The position numbers and the translations under genes were made by a program. From Chloroflexota bacterium (lineage in GTDB: Bacteria; Chloroflexota; Dehalococcoidia; UBA2247; RBG-13-53-26): a DNA stretch of 48,695 nt. Below the pieces are notes generated by a model that was not told the origin of the DNA, ran no database searches, and saw only the letters and a list, made by a program, of their open reading frames with translations. Every line of letters begins with the position of its first letter. The first letter of the stretch is position 1. The stretch covers positions 1-48,695 of the forward strand of contig VGOM01000015.1 of the NCBI GenBank assembly GCA_016875915.1, given 5' to 3'. Below, one piece after another: positions 33,229-42,096 of the stretch.

Positions 33229-34713
33229 TCAAAATGAAGCTGACTGCCTCTTCTCCAGGTGATAGTGATACACCAATGGCGCCACCTTCAGACCGGAGTC
33301 GACCGCCTGCTGCGAACCCATGAACGCGGTGCTTCCGGCGTCGAAGCCGACGTAGAACAGGCCGGCTATAGGGGATTTGGCCGAAGGTTTGTACTTGCCG
33401 CACTGCCCGATGGTGACGCACAACCCGCAGGCCTCGCCGCCCTGCGCCGGCAGGACCTGGTCGCGGCTCTGAGCCGATACCTGGACCGGTCCTGAATACG
33501 GCCCTTTGGATTCGACAACCGGCACTATCTCGGGGAACATCTCCGCCATCTGCTGGTCCGTCTTCTTCCAGAGCGCCTCTATGGTCTTGTCCGCCGGGTT
33601 GGGCGAGCACGGAGTGCCAAAGACCAGCAGTTGCTTGCCCTTGGGCCCCATTTCAGGGTCATAGTTGGTCGGTACCAGCACGGTAATGATGAGGTCGGCC
33701 GGCATCTTCCCCTTCTTGACCTCATCCTGGCGGTCCAGGTCCCACCAGGCATCATCGCCCGAGATCTGGTAGAGGCCATGTTCCAGTACAGGCTCCTTTA
33801 GAACCCAGTGACAGCCGGTGAAACCGTTGCTGGGCAACAGTCCCTTCACATAGCTGACATAGCTCTTGTCAAAGTGCTGCTCGCCGACCAGTTTGAGCAC
33901 CGTCGGCTGCAGACCGGCGTTGCTGACCACGATCGGTGCTCTGTAGACAGCGTCTTTGGTGATCACGCCGGCAGCCCGGCCGTCTTCTATCAGGATCCTC
34001 TCCACCCTGGTTCTGCTCTTTATCTCGCTGCCGTAGTCCTTTGCGACCTGAGCGAAATCCTCGGACATGCGGCCATAGCCACCCATAGGGTAGCCCAACG
34101 GCTGACCCATGAGGCGCTGAAAAGCCTTGATCACCTCTGACATCGGCACCAGGTCTATCAATCCCACGTTGAAGGCATGAGTCAGGAAAGCGAAATACCC
34201 GTAGAATCGGGGCGGCACAGCTTCGTACTGCTCCAAGTACTCCCGAACAGTGGTATCGTCGAAGGCACCGATCCTCTCCGGAGGCATCAAGGCAATCTCC
34301 GCCAGTATCTGCATGGCAAGCTCGCGTTCCTTGGCGTTGAATTCCCACATGTCGAAGTTGATGTTGGGATCCGGCAGTTCGTAGGGATCCATGCGGGTAA
34401 CGGTGCGCAGCCACTCGCCACCCGACCGCCGGTAGAGGTTGCCCATATCCTTCACGCGTACCCTGAACTTCGACTCTATTCCGAGAGCCCGGAAGGCTTC
34501 GAGCCATGCGCCGCCCTTCACGGGCAACCCCCCTGTAGGCCACAGCTCACCCTTATATCCTTTGATCGAGGCTGTCATCTGTTTCCCGCCAACACGCTCG
34601 TTCTTGTCCAGCACTAGGACATCAAGGCCCTTCTTCGCCAGCAGAGCCGCACAGGTAACCCCGCCTGGGCCAGCCCCCACTACGATGACGTCATAATTCT
34701 CTTTGTTGGCCAA
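33229..34713 (-). CDS. Phytoene-desaturase-type FAD-dependent oxidoreductase (4 of 4)
   Basis: 494 aa from the TTG at 34713, which has AGGGAG 7 nt upstream and gives an N-terminus (xANKENYDVIVVGAG) aligned with its paralogue. A GTG two codons upstream (34719) sits too close to the ribosome site. FAD fold DVIVVGAGPGGVTCAALL with VLVLDKNERVGGK; C-terminal IAGLFYVGFDAGSTAFMGSQQ. It is a close paralogue of 31679-33157 and the first gene of that pair. Confidence 0.85.
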   Translation of the reverse strand: MANKENYDVIVVGAGPGGVTCAALLAKKGLDVLVLDKNERVGGKQMTASIKGYKGELWPTGGLPVKGGAWLEAFRALGIESKFRVRVKDMGNLYRRSGGEWLRTVTRMDPYELPDPNINFDMWEFNAKERELAMQILAEIALMPPERIGAFDDTTVREYLEQYEAVPPRFYGYFAFLTHAFNVGLIDLVPMSEVIKAFQRLMGQPLGYPMGGYGRMSEDFAQVAKDYGSEIKSRTRVERILIEDGRAAGVITKDAVYRAPIVVSNAGLQPTVLKLVGEQHFDKSYVSYVKGLLPSNGFTGCHWVLKEPVLEHGLYQISGDDAWWDLDRQDEVKKGKMPADLIITVLVPTNYDPEMGPKGKQLLVFGTPCSPNPADKTIEALWKKTDQQMAEMFPEIVPVVESKGPYSGPVQVSAQSRDQVLPAQGGEACGLCVTIGQCGKYKPSAKSPIAGLFYVGFDAGSTAFMGSQQAVDSGLKVAPLVYHYHLEKRQSASF

Positions 34714-34948
34714 TTTCACTCTCCCTTCTGCCCGAAGCACTAACAATGATGGCAGAGAGCCTGCCGCCAGACACCAACAAGGTACACTCTGACAGTGACC
34801 TGCCCCCAATAGTTGTACCATTTCTTAAGCTACAGTTGCCAGTTTGGGTGTGGGTTTGCGGTTGGCAAAGTGGGGATTGTTGCAGATCAGCGTGGTCTAG
34901 CAGGCATGCTGCGATACGCCCTGCAAACTTCTGCAAGTAGACATAAAG

Positions 34949-35023
34949 TGGTGGGCTCGGCTGGATTCGAACCAACGACCAACCGGTTATGAGCCGGCCG
35001 CTCTGCCGCTGAGCTACGAGCCC
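34949..35023 (-). tRNA. tRNA-Met (CAT)
   Basis: Acceptor GGGCTCG/CGAGCCC, D arm GCTC-AGCGGCA-GAGC, anticodon stem-loop GCCGG-CTCATAA-CCGGT (anticodon CAT), T arm GTTGG-TTCGAAT-CCAGC, encoded CCA. An initiator, elongator or lysidine-type Ile tRNA cannot be told apart with certainty. The 5' end overlaps the last 10 nt of the upstream protein gene. Confidence 0.93.
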
Positions 35024-35700
35024 TTGTCCGGACGAATGTCGGTCAGCCGCCTCAGGCCAGACCGCTTCTTGCGGGGCTTCGCCACCACGGGCGGCGCTTC
35101 GGAGGAAGCAGCCGAAGGCTCCCCGATGTAGACCACCCGGTCCTTGTTGACCGCGACGAAGTCGAACTTCGACTCCACATTGACCAGCTTGGGCATGACC
35201 GCCACGTCGGTGAGGGGCAGGAACCGGTCATGACTCTCCAGGTGGTCCACCAGTTGCTCCCATATCTCGGCGTGCATCCGGCCCGAGAGGTGGTAGGGCG
35301 GCACATGGACTTCGGTGGCCACCGGCTTCTTGGTGACCTTGAGCAGATCCCGCACGCTGGTGGCCTCGGGCTGTCCGCCGCTGATCTCGGCCACGAAGAG
35401 GATGCTTGACTTCCTGATGTTGGTGGAGGCCACGTACCTCTGTTCGCCGGTGCGGAACACGATCCGAGCCTCCGTCAACGGGATGAAGTCCTTCCCGACG
35501 ACCACGCGGACGCTGGCCTGACTGCGAGCCGCGCCGTCGTCCAGTCCCTTGTTGAGGACATCCAGGAGGCGCTGGGCCTGGAGGCAGTAGGTGTATCCCA
35601 CCGCGGTCAACTCCGCGGTGCACACCGCCACGCCCACCCGGCGGACCTCATCATCCTTCCAGCGGCGGACGCTGTCTCTGGTTCCGGATTCCGTGGTCAC
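35014..35700 (-). CDS. Duplicated-domain protein, paralogue of 23105-23884
   Basis: 228 aa from the GTG at 35700 (GAGG 5 nt upstream). It has the same two-unit layout as the paralogue: RLLDVLNKGLDDG...DFIPLT and AEIWEQLVDHLESHDRFLPLT then FDFVAVNKDRVVYIGE. The central VAEISGGQPEA block is identical in both proteins. The C-terminal zinc ribbon is replaced by a basic tail (KPRKKRSGLRR). The stop codon TAG (35016-35014) lies inside the tRNA-Met gene at tRNA positions 8-10. Transcription probably runs on into the tRNA. The function is unknown; the basic tail could bind nucleic acid. Confidence 0.75.
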   Translation of the reverse strand: MTTESGTRDSVRRWKDDEVRRVGVAVCTAELTAVGYTYCLQAQRLLDVLNKGLDDGAARSQASVRVVVGKDFIPLTEARIVFRTGEQRYVASTNIRKSSILFVAEISGGQPEATSVRDLLKVTKKPVATEVHVPPYHLSGRMHAEIWEQLVDHLESHDRFLPLTDVAVMPKLVNVESKFDFVAVNKDRVVYIGEPSAASSEAPPVVAKPRKKRSGLRRLTDIRPDKGS

Positions 35701-35758
35701 ATGAGCCTCGTCTTGAGTGATTATAGGGCCCCAGCGCGACGATTTCAAAGCGGGGCCC

Positions 35759-36220
35759 TCAGAGGCCGAGTATCTGTTTCTTCTTCCGGTTGAACTCGTC
35801 TTCGGTGATGATCTTCCTGTTGAGCAGTTCACTCAACCGGACCAGCTCATCGAAGTTGGAGGCCTGCCGGGGACCCGACCTGGAGCCGGTCATCTTCTGC
35901 TCGATGGCCTCCCGTATGGCCTCGAAGGCCGGCTGCTGGCGGGACCGGAAGACGACCACGTTCTCGTCATCGCCGACTTCGGACTCCGCGCTCTTGTCCT
36001 TCGGCCCCTTTTCTTCGAAGATGAACTGGATATACCCGTCGGCCAGGATGCCAGCCTTCTTGAACCGTATGGAGACGATCTTCGAGATGAGGATGTCCTT
36101 CTCCACCCTGGTCCCCGGAGTCAGGAAACCCAGCGTCCCCCTGCGCCTGATCCTGACCATGTCAGGAAGCAGCTCCAGGTCCCTGTAGACACCCCTGGCC
36201 TGCATCATGGCTTCCGGCAT
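35759..36220 (-). CDS. PH-like domain protein with C-terminal SHOCT motif
   Basis: 153 aa, ATG with GAGGGACAG upstream. The first ~95 residues look like a small beta-rich PH-type domain (LGFLTPGTRVEKDILISKIVSI, YIQFIFEE). The last ~35 residues form a SHOCT motif (FDELVRLSELLNRKIITEDEFNRKKKQILGL region). SHOCT motifs are short helical oligomerisation or anchoring elements, common at C-termini of such bacterial proteins. There is no signal peptide or membrane helix. Confidence 0.75.
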   Translation of the reverse strand: MPEAMMQARGVYRDLELLPDMVRIRRRGTLGFLTPGTRVEKDILISKIVSIRFKKAGILADGYIQFIFEEKGPKDKSAESEVGDDENVVVFRSRQQPAFEAIREAIEQKMTGSRSGPRQASNFDELVRLSELLNRKIITEDEFNRKKKQILGL

Positions 36221-36280
36221 ACTCTACTGTCCCTCAATGACCCGGCCGCTCTGAAGAGGCGGCCGCCCGGCGGGTATGGA

Positions 36281-37210
36281 CTACTTGGCCGCCTGCGGCG
36301 GAGACGGGTTGACCAGCCCTGCCGCTAGCGATCCCGGCACTACGGCCAGCAGATCGTCCAGGGTGAAGGCGCCGGTCCTGTTGAAGATGGTCCTGGTGAC
36401 CACCGGATCGGACATGAGCGATATCTGGGTGCCGCCAACGAAGAAGGTGCAGCCATTGATGCCGGCCGCTTCATCGGTGGCCAGGTAGACGACGAAGGGG
36501 GCGATCTCCTCCGGCAGTGGGAGGATGGCCGTCACCTCAGGACCCACCGGCATGGGCTTCCCCTCGGCGCTGGCCTTCTCTATGGCCTCGGCCATCTCCG
36601 GCGCCACCGTCAGCCGGGTGGCCGCCCGGGGCCTGATGGCGTTGCAGGTCACGCCGTAGCGGCCCATATCCCTGGCCACCGTCCGGGTGAACCCCACGAT
36701 GCCCTCCTTGGCGGCGCTGTAGTTGGCCTGTCCCACGGCGCCCAGCCCCGACTCCGAGGAGGTGTTGATGATCCGGCCGCTCTTCTGCTGCTTCATGACG
36801 GTACAGGCGGGCCTGGTGCAGTTGAAGGTGCCATAGAGGTGAACCTTGATTACCAGGTCCCATTCCTCGGGGGTCATATTGAAGATCATGCGGTCCCGGA
36901 GGATGCCGGCGTTGTTGACCAGGATATCGAGCCGGCCGAAGGCCTTGACGGCAGCGTTGACGATGTTCTCCCCGCCCTCCGTGGTGGCGACGCTGTCGTA
37001 GTTGGCCACAGCCTCGCCACCCCTGGCCTTGATCTCCTTGACCACGGCATCGGCCGGCGAGGCAGCTCCGCCGGTGCCATCCCGGCCACCGCCCAGATCG
37101 TTGACCACGACTTTGGCACCCTCGCCGGCCAGCAGCAGGGCCTCCGCCCGACCCAGCCCACGACCCGCTCCAGTGACGATCGCGACCTTGCCCTTCAATC
37201 TCTGTGCCAT
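36281..37210 (-). CDS. Short-chain dehydrogenase, MFE-2/3-hydroxyacyl-CoA dehydrogenase-like
   Basis: 309 aa. Rossmann motif VTGAGRGLGRAEAL, NNAG (LVNNAGILRD), catalytic Ser (NTSSESGLG) and YxxxK (NYSAAKEG). The NDLGGGRDGTG segment after the first strand is typical of the peroxisomal multifunctional enzyme type 2 group, whose members oxidise (R)-3-hydroxyacyl-CoA. The C-terminal ~60 residues extend beyond the standard 250-aa core. It is divergent from the acyl-CoA ligase across 257 bp, and the thiolase and acyl-CoA dehydrogenase lie downstream of that ligase, so beta-oxidation fits. Confidence 0.85.
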   Translation of the reverse strand: MAQRLKGKVAIVTGAGRGLGRAEALLLAGEGAKVVVNDLGGGRDGTGGAASPADAVVKEIKARGGEAVANYDSVATTEGGENIVNAAVKAFGRLDILVNNAGILRDRMIFNMTPEEWDLVIKVHLYGTFNCTRPACTVMKQQKSGRIINTSSESGLGAVGQANYSAAKEGIVGFTRTVARDMGRYGVTCNAIRPRAATRLTVAPEMAEAIEKASAEGKPMPVGPEVTAILPLPEEIAPFVVYLATDEAAGINGCTFFVGGTQISLMSDPVVTRTIFNRTGAFTLDDLLAVVPGSLAAGLVNPSPPQAAK

Positions 37211-37312
37211 CGGTCCTCAACCTCCTTGTGCAAGCATAGGACGGCCTGTGCCCCCGACCGCGGCCAGTCTAATGCTTTGGGTTTCATTTTGCAACGCCTG
37301 CGGGGCTGCAAA

Positions 37313-37342
37313 TTGACATGGCTCAGGGACTTGTGGTAAACG
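37313..37342 (+). promoter_or_regulatory. Promoter for the acyl-CoA ligase gene
   Basis: Perfect TTGACA (37313-37318), an 18-bp spacer and TAAACG (37337-37342). This is about 120 nt ahead of the ATG at 37468. Confidence 0.4.
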
Positions 37343-37467
37343 ATCATTGCTCTCCAGCAGACACCTGTCCATCGCTGCTTCGAAACGCTGCCGCGCCCCT
37401 GCAACAGAACGGGGAGCGGCCGGGGATGTGCTGCTCCGCCAGCGGAACAGCCGGAAGGGGGAACGAA

Positions 37468-39069
37468 ATGGCCGGCAGGAAGTCGAAGAAATCCGTCGAG
37501 GAAGCCCTGAGCAGGAGGCTCCTCCTCGGCGAGATCATGACCCGCAACAGCCGCAAGTTCCCGGACAAGGAAGCGCTGGTCTACGGCAAGGTCCGCCTGA
37601 CCTACAGCCAGCTCAACTCCCGGATCAACAGACTGGCCCACGCCCTGCAGGCCCTGGGCGTCAAGAAGGGCTGCAAGGTGGCCATAATGGCCCACAACTG
37701 CAACCAGTTCTTGGAGACCTACTTCGCCCTGGCCAAGATCGGCGGGGTGGCGGTGCCCCTCAACTTCCGGCTGAACATCGAAGAAACGAAGTACATCGTC
37801 AATCACTCCGACGCCCAGGCCTTCATGATGGGAGAGGCCTTCGTGCCCACCGCGAAAGGCATACAGGCCGACCTGCCCACGGTGAAGGACTACATCTCCT
37901 TCTCGGAGAACCCCGTGGAGGGGATGATCCACTACGAGTCCTGGATCGCCGGCTACCCCGACGCCGAGCCGCTGGTGCTCGTCGACGAAGAGGACCCGGT
38001 GTTCATCATGTACACCGCCGGGACCACCGGCAGGCCCAAGGGGGCCGTGATGACCCACAAGAACGAGATGGTCCAGTGGATGCTCATGGGCATCTTCATC
38101 CGCTCCGAGCCGGCCATAGCCGGACTGGTGGAGTACAAGGCCTTCGCCGCCCCTCCCATCTTCCACCTGGCGGCCTTCGGCTTCTGCCAGTTCGTCTTCT
38201 TCGACGGCCAGACGGTGGTCCTGCCCACGCAGGTCTTCGACCCGGCCTACGTCATGAAGACCATTGAGGAAGAGACGATCGAGGTCATCCTGCTGGTGCC
38301 GGTGATGACCTTCTTCATCCTCCTCCTGCCCGACCTGGACAAGTACAACGCCAGCTCCCTGAAGGTGTGGATATCGGGGGCGGCCATCCTGCCCACGGAA
38401 ACCCGAAGGCAGATCCGGCAGCACTTCCCCCAGGTGAACATCTTCGACCTGTTCGGGCAGACGGAGATGAGTCCGGTGGTCTGCGGGCTGCTGCCCAGCC
38501 ATGCGGAGGGGCACCCGATGTCGGTGGGCAAGGCCATTCCCTTCATTGACATCCGCCTGGTGGATGACGACGACCGGGACGTGGCGGTGGGGGAGGTGGG
38601 GGAGGCAGTGTACCGGGGTCCGACGGTGATGAAGGAGTACTACAAGGACCCGGAGGCCACGGCGCGGGCCATGAAGAACGGCTGGTTCCACTCCACCGAC
38701 CTGATGCGGCGGGACAAGGACGGCTTCCTCTATGTGGTCGACCGGAAGAAGGACATGATCATCAGCGGGGGAGAGAACATCTATCCCGCCGAGATCGAGG
38801 ATGTGCTCTACCAGCACCCCAAGGTGATGGAGTGCGCGGTGATCGGGGTGCATGACGAGCAGTGGGGTGAGACGGTGAAGGCCATCGTGGTCTGCAAGGC
38901 GGGGGAGACCCTGACCGAGGAGGAGGTGGTGGAGCACTGCACGCAGCATCTGGCCAGCTACAAGAAGCCGAAATCGGTGGAATTCATGTCCGCCCTGCCC
39001 CGCAACGCGGCGGGGAAGGTGTTGAAGACCGTGCTCAGGGAGAAGCACGGCAAGTCCGTGAGGTACTAG
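37468..39069 (+). CDS. AMP-forming acyl-CoA synthetase (FadD-like)
   Basis: 533 aa from the ATG at 37468 (GGGGGAACGAA upstream). Adenylate-forming motifs in order: P-loop YTAGTTGRPKGAVMTH, FGQTEMS, GWFHSTDLMRRDKDGF, VVDRKKDMIISGGENIYP and the C-terminal lysine motif PRNAAGKVLKTVL. It activates a carboxylic acid to its CoA thioester via acyl-AMP. Chain length or ring specificity is not readable. It stands ahead of the second KAS-fold/DUF35-thiolase-dehydrogenase set. The stop codon TAG at 39067-39069 is formed by the left end of MITE copy C. Confidence 0.9.
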   Translation: MAGRKSKKSVEEALSRRLLLGEIMTRNSRKFPDKEALVYGKVRLTYSQLNSRINRLAHALQALGVKKGCKVAIMAHNCNQFLETYFALAKIGGVAVPLNFRLNIEETKYIVNHSDAQAFMMGEAFVPTAKGIQADLPTVKDYISFSENPVEGMIHYESWIAGYPDAEPLVLVDEEDPVFIMYTAGTTGRPKGAVMTHKNEMVQWMLMGIFIRSEPAIAGLVEYKAFAAPPIFHLAAFGFCQFVFFDGQTVVLPTQVFDPAYVMKTIEEETIEVILLVPVMTFFILLLPDLDKYNASSLKVWISGAAILPTETRRQIRQHFPQVNIFDLFGQTEMSPVVCGLLPSHAEGHPMSVGKAIPFIDIRLVDDDDRDVAVGEVGEAVYRGPTVMKEYYKDPEATARAMKNGWFHSTDLMRRDKDGFLYVVDRKKDMIISGGENIYPAEIEDVLYQHPKVMECAVIGVHDEQWGETVKAIVVCKAGETLTEEEVVEHCTQHLASYKKPKSVEFMSALPRNAAGKVLKTVLREKHGKSVRY

Positions 39070-39242
39070 TGTGGTGCTTCGTATATTTCGTTGTGTGGAG
39101 TTGTGCCACGCCACCCCAGCCCTGGATCCCGCACCAAGTGCGGGATGACATCGGGGCCGGGCTGGTCTGCCTGAGGCAGATGACACCCACAGAACATGCG
39201 CATAGTTGGTCAGGCTAACGAACCGTTGGAGACACTACACTA
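39067..39242. mobile_element. MITE-like element, copy C (176 bp)
   Basis: Left end TAGTGTGGTGCTTCG; right end the inverted complement of TAGTGTAGTGTCTCC. The core hairpin ATCCCGCA-CCAAG-TGCGGGAT has one change in the loop. Both termini are TA. The left TAG is the stop of the acyl-CoA ligase. The layout is the same as copy A, and the right part resembles copy B. Confidence 0.75.
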
Positions 39243-39360
39243 GGCTGCGGGCGAGGGGTCCGCAGCGGCCGGCGTTGAGATATGCGGCTATGGTCCTGAG
39301 GTTCCTGGGCGGGATAGCCTCTGCCGGAAGGGCAGAGGTGTTTTCATATCGGGAGGAGAC

Positions 39361-40812
39361 ATGGCTATCATCGGGATAACTTCCTACGGCGGCTACATTC
39401 CCTACTACCGGATCAACCGTCTGACCATCTACGGGGCGCTGGGCTGGCTCAACCCGGCTTCCCTGCTTCCCGGGGAGAAGGCGGTGGCCAACTACGACGA
39501 GGACAGCCTGACCATGGCCGTGGCCGCGGCCATGGACTGCATCAACGGGGCGGAGCGCGAGAAGATCGACGGCCTGTACTTCGCGACGACCACCGCCCCC
39601 TACCGGGAAAGGCAGAACGCCGGCATCATGGCCACCGTCCTCGATCTTCGTGCGGACATCCGGACCTCCGACTTCACCGCCTCCACCAGGTCGGGGACCG
39701 GGGCTCTGATCGCCGCCTGCGACGCCGTGGCCTCGGGATCGGCGCAGAACGTGCTGGTGGCCGCCGCCGACTGCCGCCTGGGGAAGCCGGCGGGCTACCT
39801 GGAGGAGGTCTACGGGGATGGCGCGGCGGCAGTCCTGCTGGGCAAGGAGGGGGTGATCGCCACCATCGAGGGGACACACTCGGTGAGCTACGACTTCGTG
39901 GACCACTGGAGGGCCGACGACGACAAGCACAACCGGGCCTGGGAGGACCGCTGGATCAGGGACGAGGGCTACAGCCGGTTCATCTCCGAGGTCATCTCAG
40001 GCCTGCTGCGGAAGTACTCACTGGCCCCCAAGGATTTCGCCAAGGTGGTCTATCCCTGCCAGTACATCCGGGCCCACGCCGACATCGGCAAAGCCCTGGG
40101 ATTCGCGCCGCAGCAGATCCAGGACCACATGTTCACCGCGGTGGGGCACACCGGCAGCGCCTATCCGCTGATGATGCTGGTGGGCGCCCTGGAGGAGGCC
40201 AAGCCGGGAGACAGGATCCTGGTGGCCAGCTACGGTTACGGCGGCGACGCGGTAGTACTCAAGGTGACAGAGGAGATGGCCCGGGCCAGGGAGCACCGGG
40301 GGATGAAGAAGCACCTGGCTTCGAAGAAGGACCTGGGCAGCTACGAGAAGTACGCCACGTTCCGGAGCATGCTGGGCATCGACACCGGGGGCAGGGGGGA
40401 GGAGATCGCCCCGACCCAGCTCTCCACACTGTGGAGGGAGCGGAGGACCATCCTGGCCCTCTGCGGCTGCCGGTGCCGGCGCTGCGGCACGCCGCAGTAT
40501 CCAACGCAGGACATCTGCTGCAATCCCAGGTGCAGCGCGGTGAACGAGATGGACAGCTACCGGTTCGCAGACAAGAGGGGCAAGCTGTTCACCTACACGG
40601 GCGACATCCTGGCCTTCAGTCCCAGTCCGCCGGCGATCTACGGCTTCGTCGATTTCGACGGGGGCGGGAGATGGATGTTCGACCTGAATGACTGCGACCT
40701 GGAGTCGCTGAGCGTGGGCATGCCGGTGGAGCTGACCTTCCGGCGGAAGTACCGCGACGTGGCCCGGGGCATTCACGGCTACTTCTGGAAGGCCATCCCG
40801 ATCAGGGCCTAG
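39361..40812 (+). CDS. HMG-CoA-synthase-like (ketoacyl-synthase fold)-DUF35 fusion, second copy
   Basis: 483 aa, ATG with GGGAGGAG upstream. Start MAIIGITSYGGYIPYYRI, block VANYDEDSLTMAVAAA, DUF35 zinc ribbon CRRCGTPQYP...CCNPRC, then an OB-like end FDLNDCDLESLSVGMPVELTF. Same architecture as 353-1783. The catalytic cysteine loop reads STRSGTGAL without Cys; the usual catalytic Glu region reads TTTAPYRE and the His region YPCQYIRAH. HMG-CoA synthase chemistry therefore appears lost here too. The thiolase gene follows 28 nt later, so the two products probably form a complex through DUF35. Confidence 0.85.
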   Translation: MAIIGITSYGGYIPYYRINRLTIYGALGWLNPASLLPGEKAVANYDEDSLTMAVAAAMDCINGAEREKIDGLYFATTTAPYRERQNAGIMATVLDLRADIRTSDFTASTRSGTGALIAACDAVASGSAQNVLVAAADCRLGKPAGYLEEVYGDGAAAVLLGKEGVIATIEGTHSVSYDFVDHWRADDDKHNRAWEDRWIRDEGYSRFISEVISGLLRKYSLAPKDFAKVVYPCQYIRAHADIGKALGFAPQQIQDHMFTAVGHTGSAYPLMMLVGALEEAKPGDRILVASYGYGGDAVVLKVTEEMARAREHRGMKKHLASKKDLGSYEKYATFRSMLGIDTGGRGEEIAPTQLSTLWRERRTILALCGCRCRRCGTPQYPTQDICCNPRCSAVNEMDSYRFADKRGKLFTYTGDILAFSPSPPAIYGFVDFDGGGRWMFDLNDCDLESLSVGMPVELTFRRKYRDVARGIHGYFWKAIPIRA

Positions 40813-40840
40813 CCCGGCGGATAAGGAAAAGGAGAGGACC

Positions 40841-42037
40841 ATGGCAGACGGAATAAGGGACAAGGTAGCCATCATCGGCATGGGGTGCACCAAGTTCGGC
40901 GAGCTGTGGGACAAGGGTCCCGAGAACCTCATGGTGGAGGCTTTTCAGGAAGCCCTGGCCGACGCCGGGATCGAGAAGAAGGACATTGGGGCCGCCTGGA
41001 CCGGGACCTGCTACGACGAGGTCTCCGTGGGCAAGTCCGCCATTCCGCTGGCGGCGACCCTGAAGCTGCCCTTCATCCCAGCCACCAGGGTGGAGAACTT
41101 CTGCGCCACGGGCTCAGAGGCCCTGCGCGGCGCGTGCTACGCCGTGGCCTCCGGCGCATACGACATCTGCCTGGCGCTGGGGGTGGAGAAGCTGAAGGAC
41201 ATCGGCTACGGCGGCCTGCCCCAGAACGAGGTCCAGTGGGGGACCAGACTGCGGCTGGTCTTCCCCAACCTGACGCCTCCGGGGGGATTCGCCATGATGG
41301 GCACCAGGTACTTCGCCAAATACGGGCTCAGTCCGCAGGACGGCAAACACGCCCTGGCCCGGATCACGGTGAAGAGCCACAAGAACGGGGCCAGGAACCC
41401 CAAGGCCCACCTGCGGCGCGAGGTGACCATCGAGGAGGTGATGAACGCCCCCATCGTGGCCTGGCCGCTGGGCCTCTTCGACTGCTGCGGGGTGAGCGAC
41501 GGGGCGGCGGCGGCCATTGTGGCCCGGGCCGATCTGGCCAAGAAGCTGCGGCCCGATCCGGTTTATGTCAAGTCATTGCAGATCGCCGCCAGCTCCGGCG
41601 AGGAGATGGCCTTCACGGAGTGGGACTACTCCAATGTGGAGTGCACCGTGCGGGCCTCGCAGAGGGCCTACAAGGAGGCCGGGGTGAAGAACCCGAGGGA
41701 GGACATCAGCATGATGGAAGTGCACGACTGCTTCTCCATCACCGAGCTGGTGACCTACGAAGACCTGGGCATATCGGCCCGGGGACGGGCCAGGGAGGAC
41801 GTGGAGGCGGGCTTCTTCGACCTGGAGGGGACGTTGCCCTGCCAGCCCGACGGCGGACTGAAGTGCTTCGGCCACCCCATCGGGGCCTCGGGGCTGCGCA
41901 TGATGTACGAAATGTACAAGCAACTCCAGGGCAAGGCCGGTCCGCGGCAGATCAAGAACCCCAAACTGGGCCTGACGCACAACATGGGGGGCATCCCCGC
42001 GGTGAACGTGGTCAGCGTGTGCATCGTCGGTCACTGA
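40841..42037 (+). CDS. Thiolase-family protein (SCP-x/Ltp type)
   Basis: 398 aa, ATG with AAGGAGAGG upstream. Nucleophile motif VENFCATGSEALRG; VHDCFSITELVTYEDLG with the family His; CFGHPIGASGLRM; C-terminal THNMGGIPAVN, where classical thiolases have a second Cys. This pattern is that of SCP2-thiolases and of the Ltp2 retro-aldolases that work with DUF35 partners in steroid side-chain breakdown. It could cleave 3-ketoacyl-CoA or perform a retro-aldol step on a branched acyl-CoA. It is a paralogue of the truncated gene at 1-318 and follows its DUF35 partner here too. Confidence 0.88.
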   Translation: MADGIRDKVAIIGMGCTKFGELWDKGPENLMVEAFQEALADAGIEKKDIGAAWTGTCYDEVSVGKSAIPLAATLKLPFIPATRVENFCATGSEALRGACYAVASGAYDICLALGVEKLKDIGYGGLPQNEVQWGTRLRLVFPNLTPPGGFAMMGTRYFAKYGLSPQDGKHALARITVKSHKNGARNPKAHLRREVTIEEVMNAPIVAWPLGLFDCCGVSDGAAAAIVARADLAKKLRPDPVYVKSLQIAASSGEEMAFTEWDYSNVECTVRASQRAYKEAGVKNPREDISMMEVHDCFSITELVTYEDLGISARGRAREDVEAGFFDLEGTLPCQPDGGLKCFGHPIGASGLRMMYEMYKQLQGKAGPRQIKNPKLGLTHNMGGIPAVNVVSVCIVGH

Positions 42038-42096
42038 GTCCGGCGGCGCTCCGTTGAGTCATTGTCTCATGGCAGGTCGGGCAGAAGGAGGACGGC

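Noticed and set aside
27560-34713. Carotenoid biosynthesis cluster
   Set aside because: Only desaturase-type oxidoreductases are present; no phytoene synthase, prenyl synthase or cyclase genes.
37195-39186. 663-codon open frame on the minus strand
   Set aside because: It is antisense to the acyl-CoA ligase, has a His/Val/Leu-rich unnatural composition, and arises from high GC with few stops.
40885-42057. 390-codon open frame on the plus strand in another frame of the thiolase
   Set aside because: Arg/Gly-rich shadow of the thiolase gene with no ribosome site or family motif.
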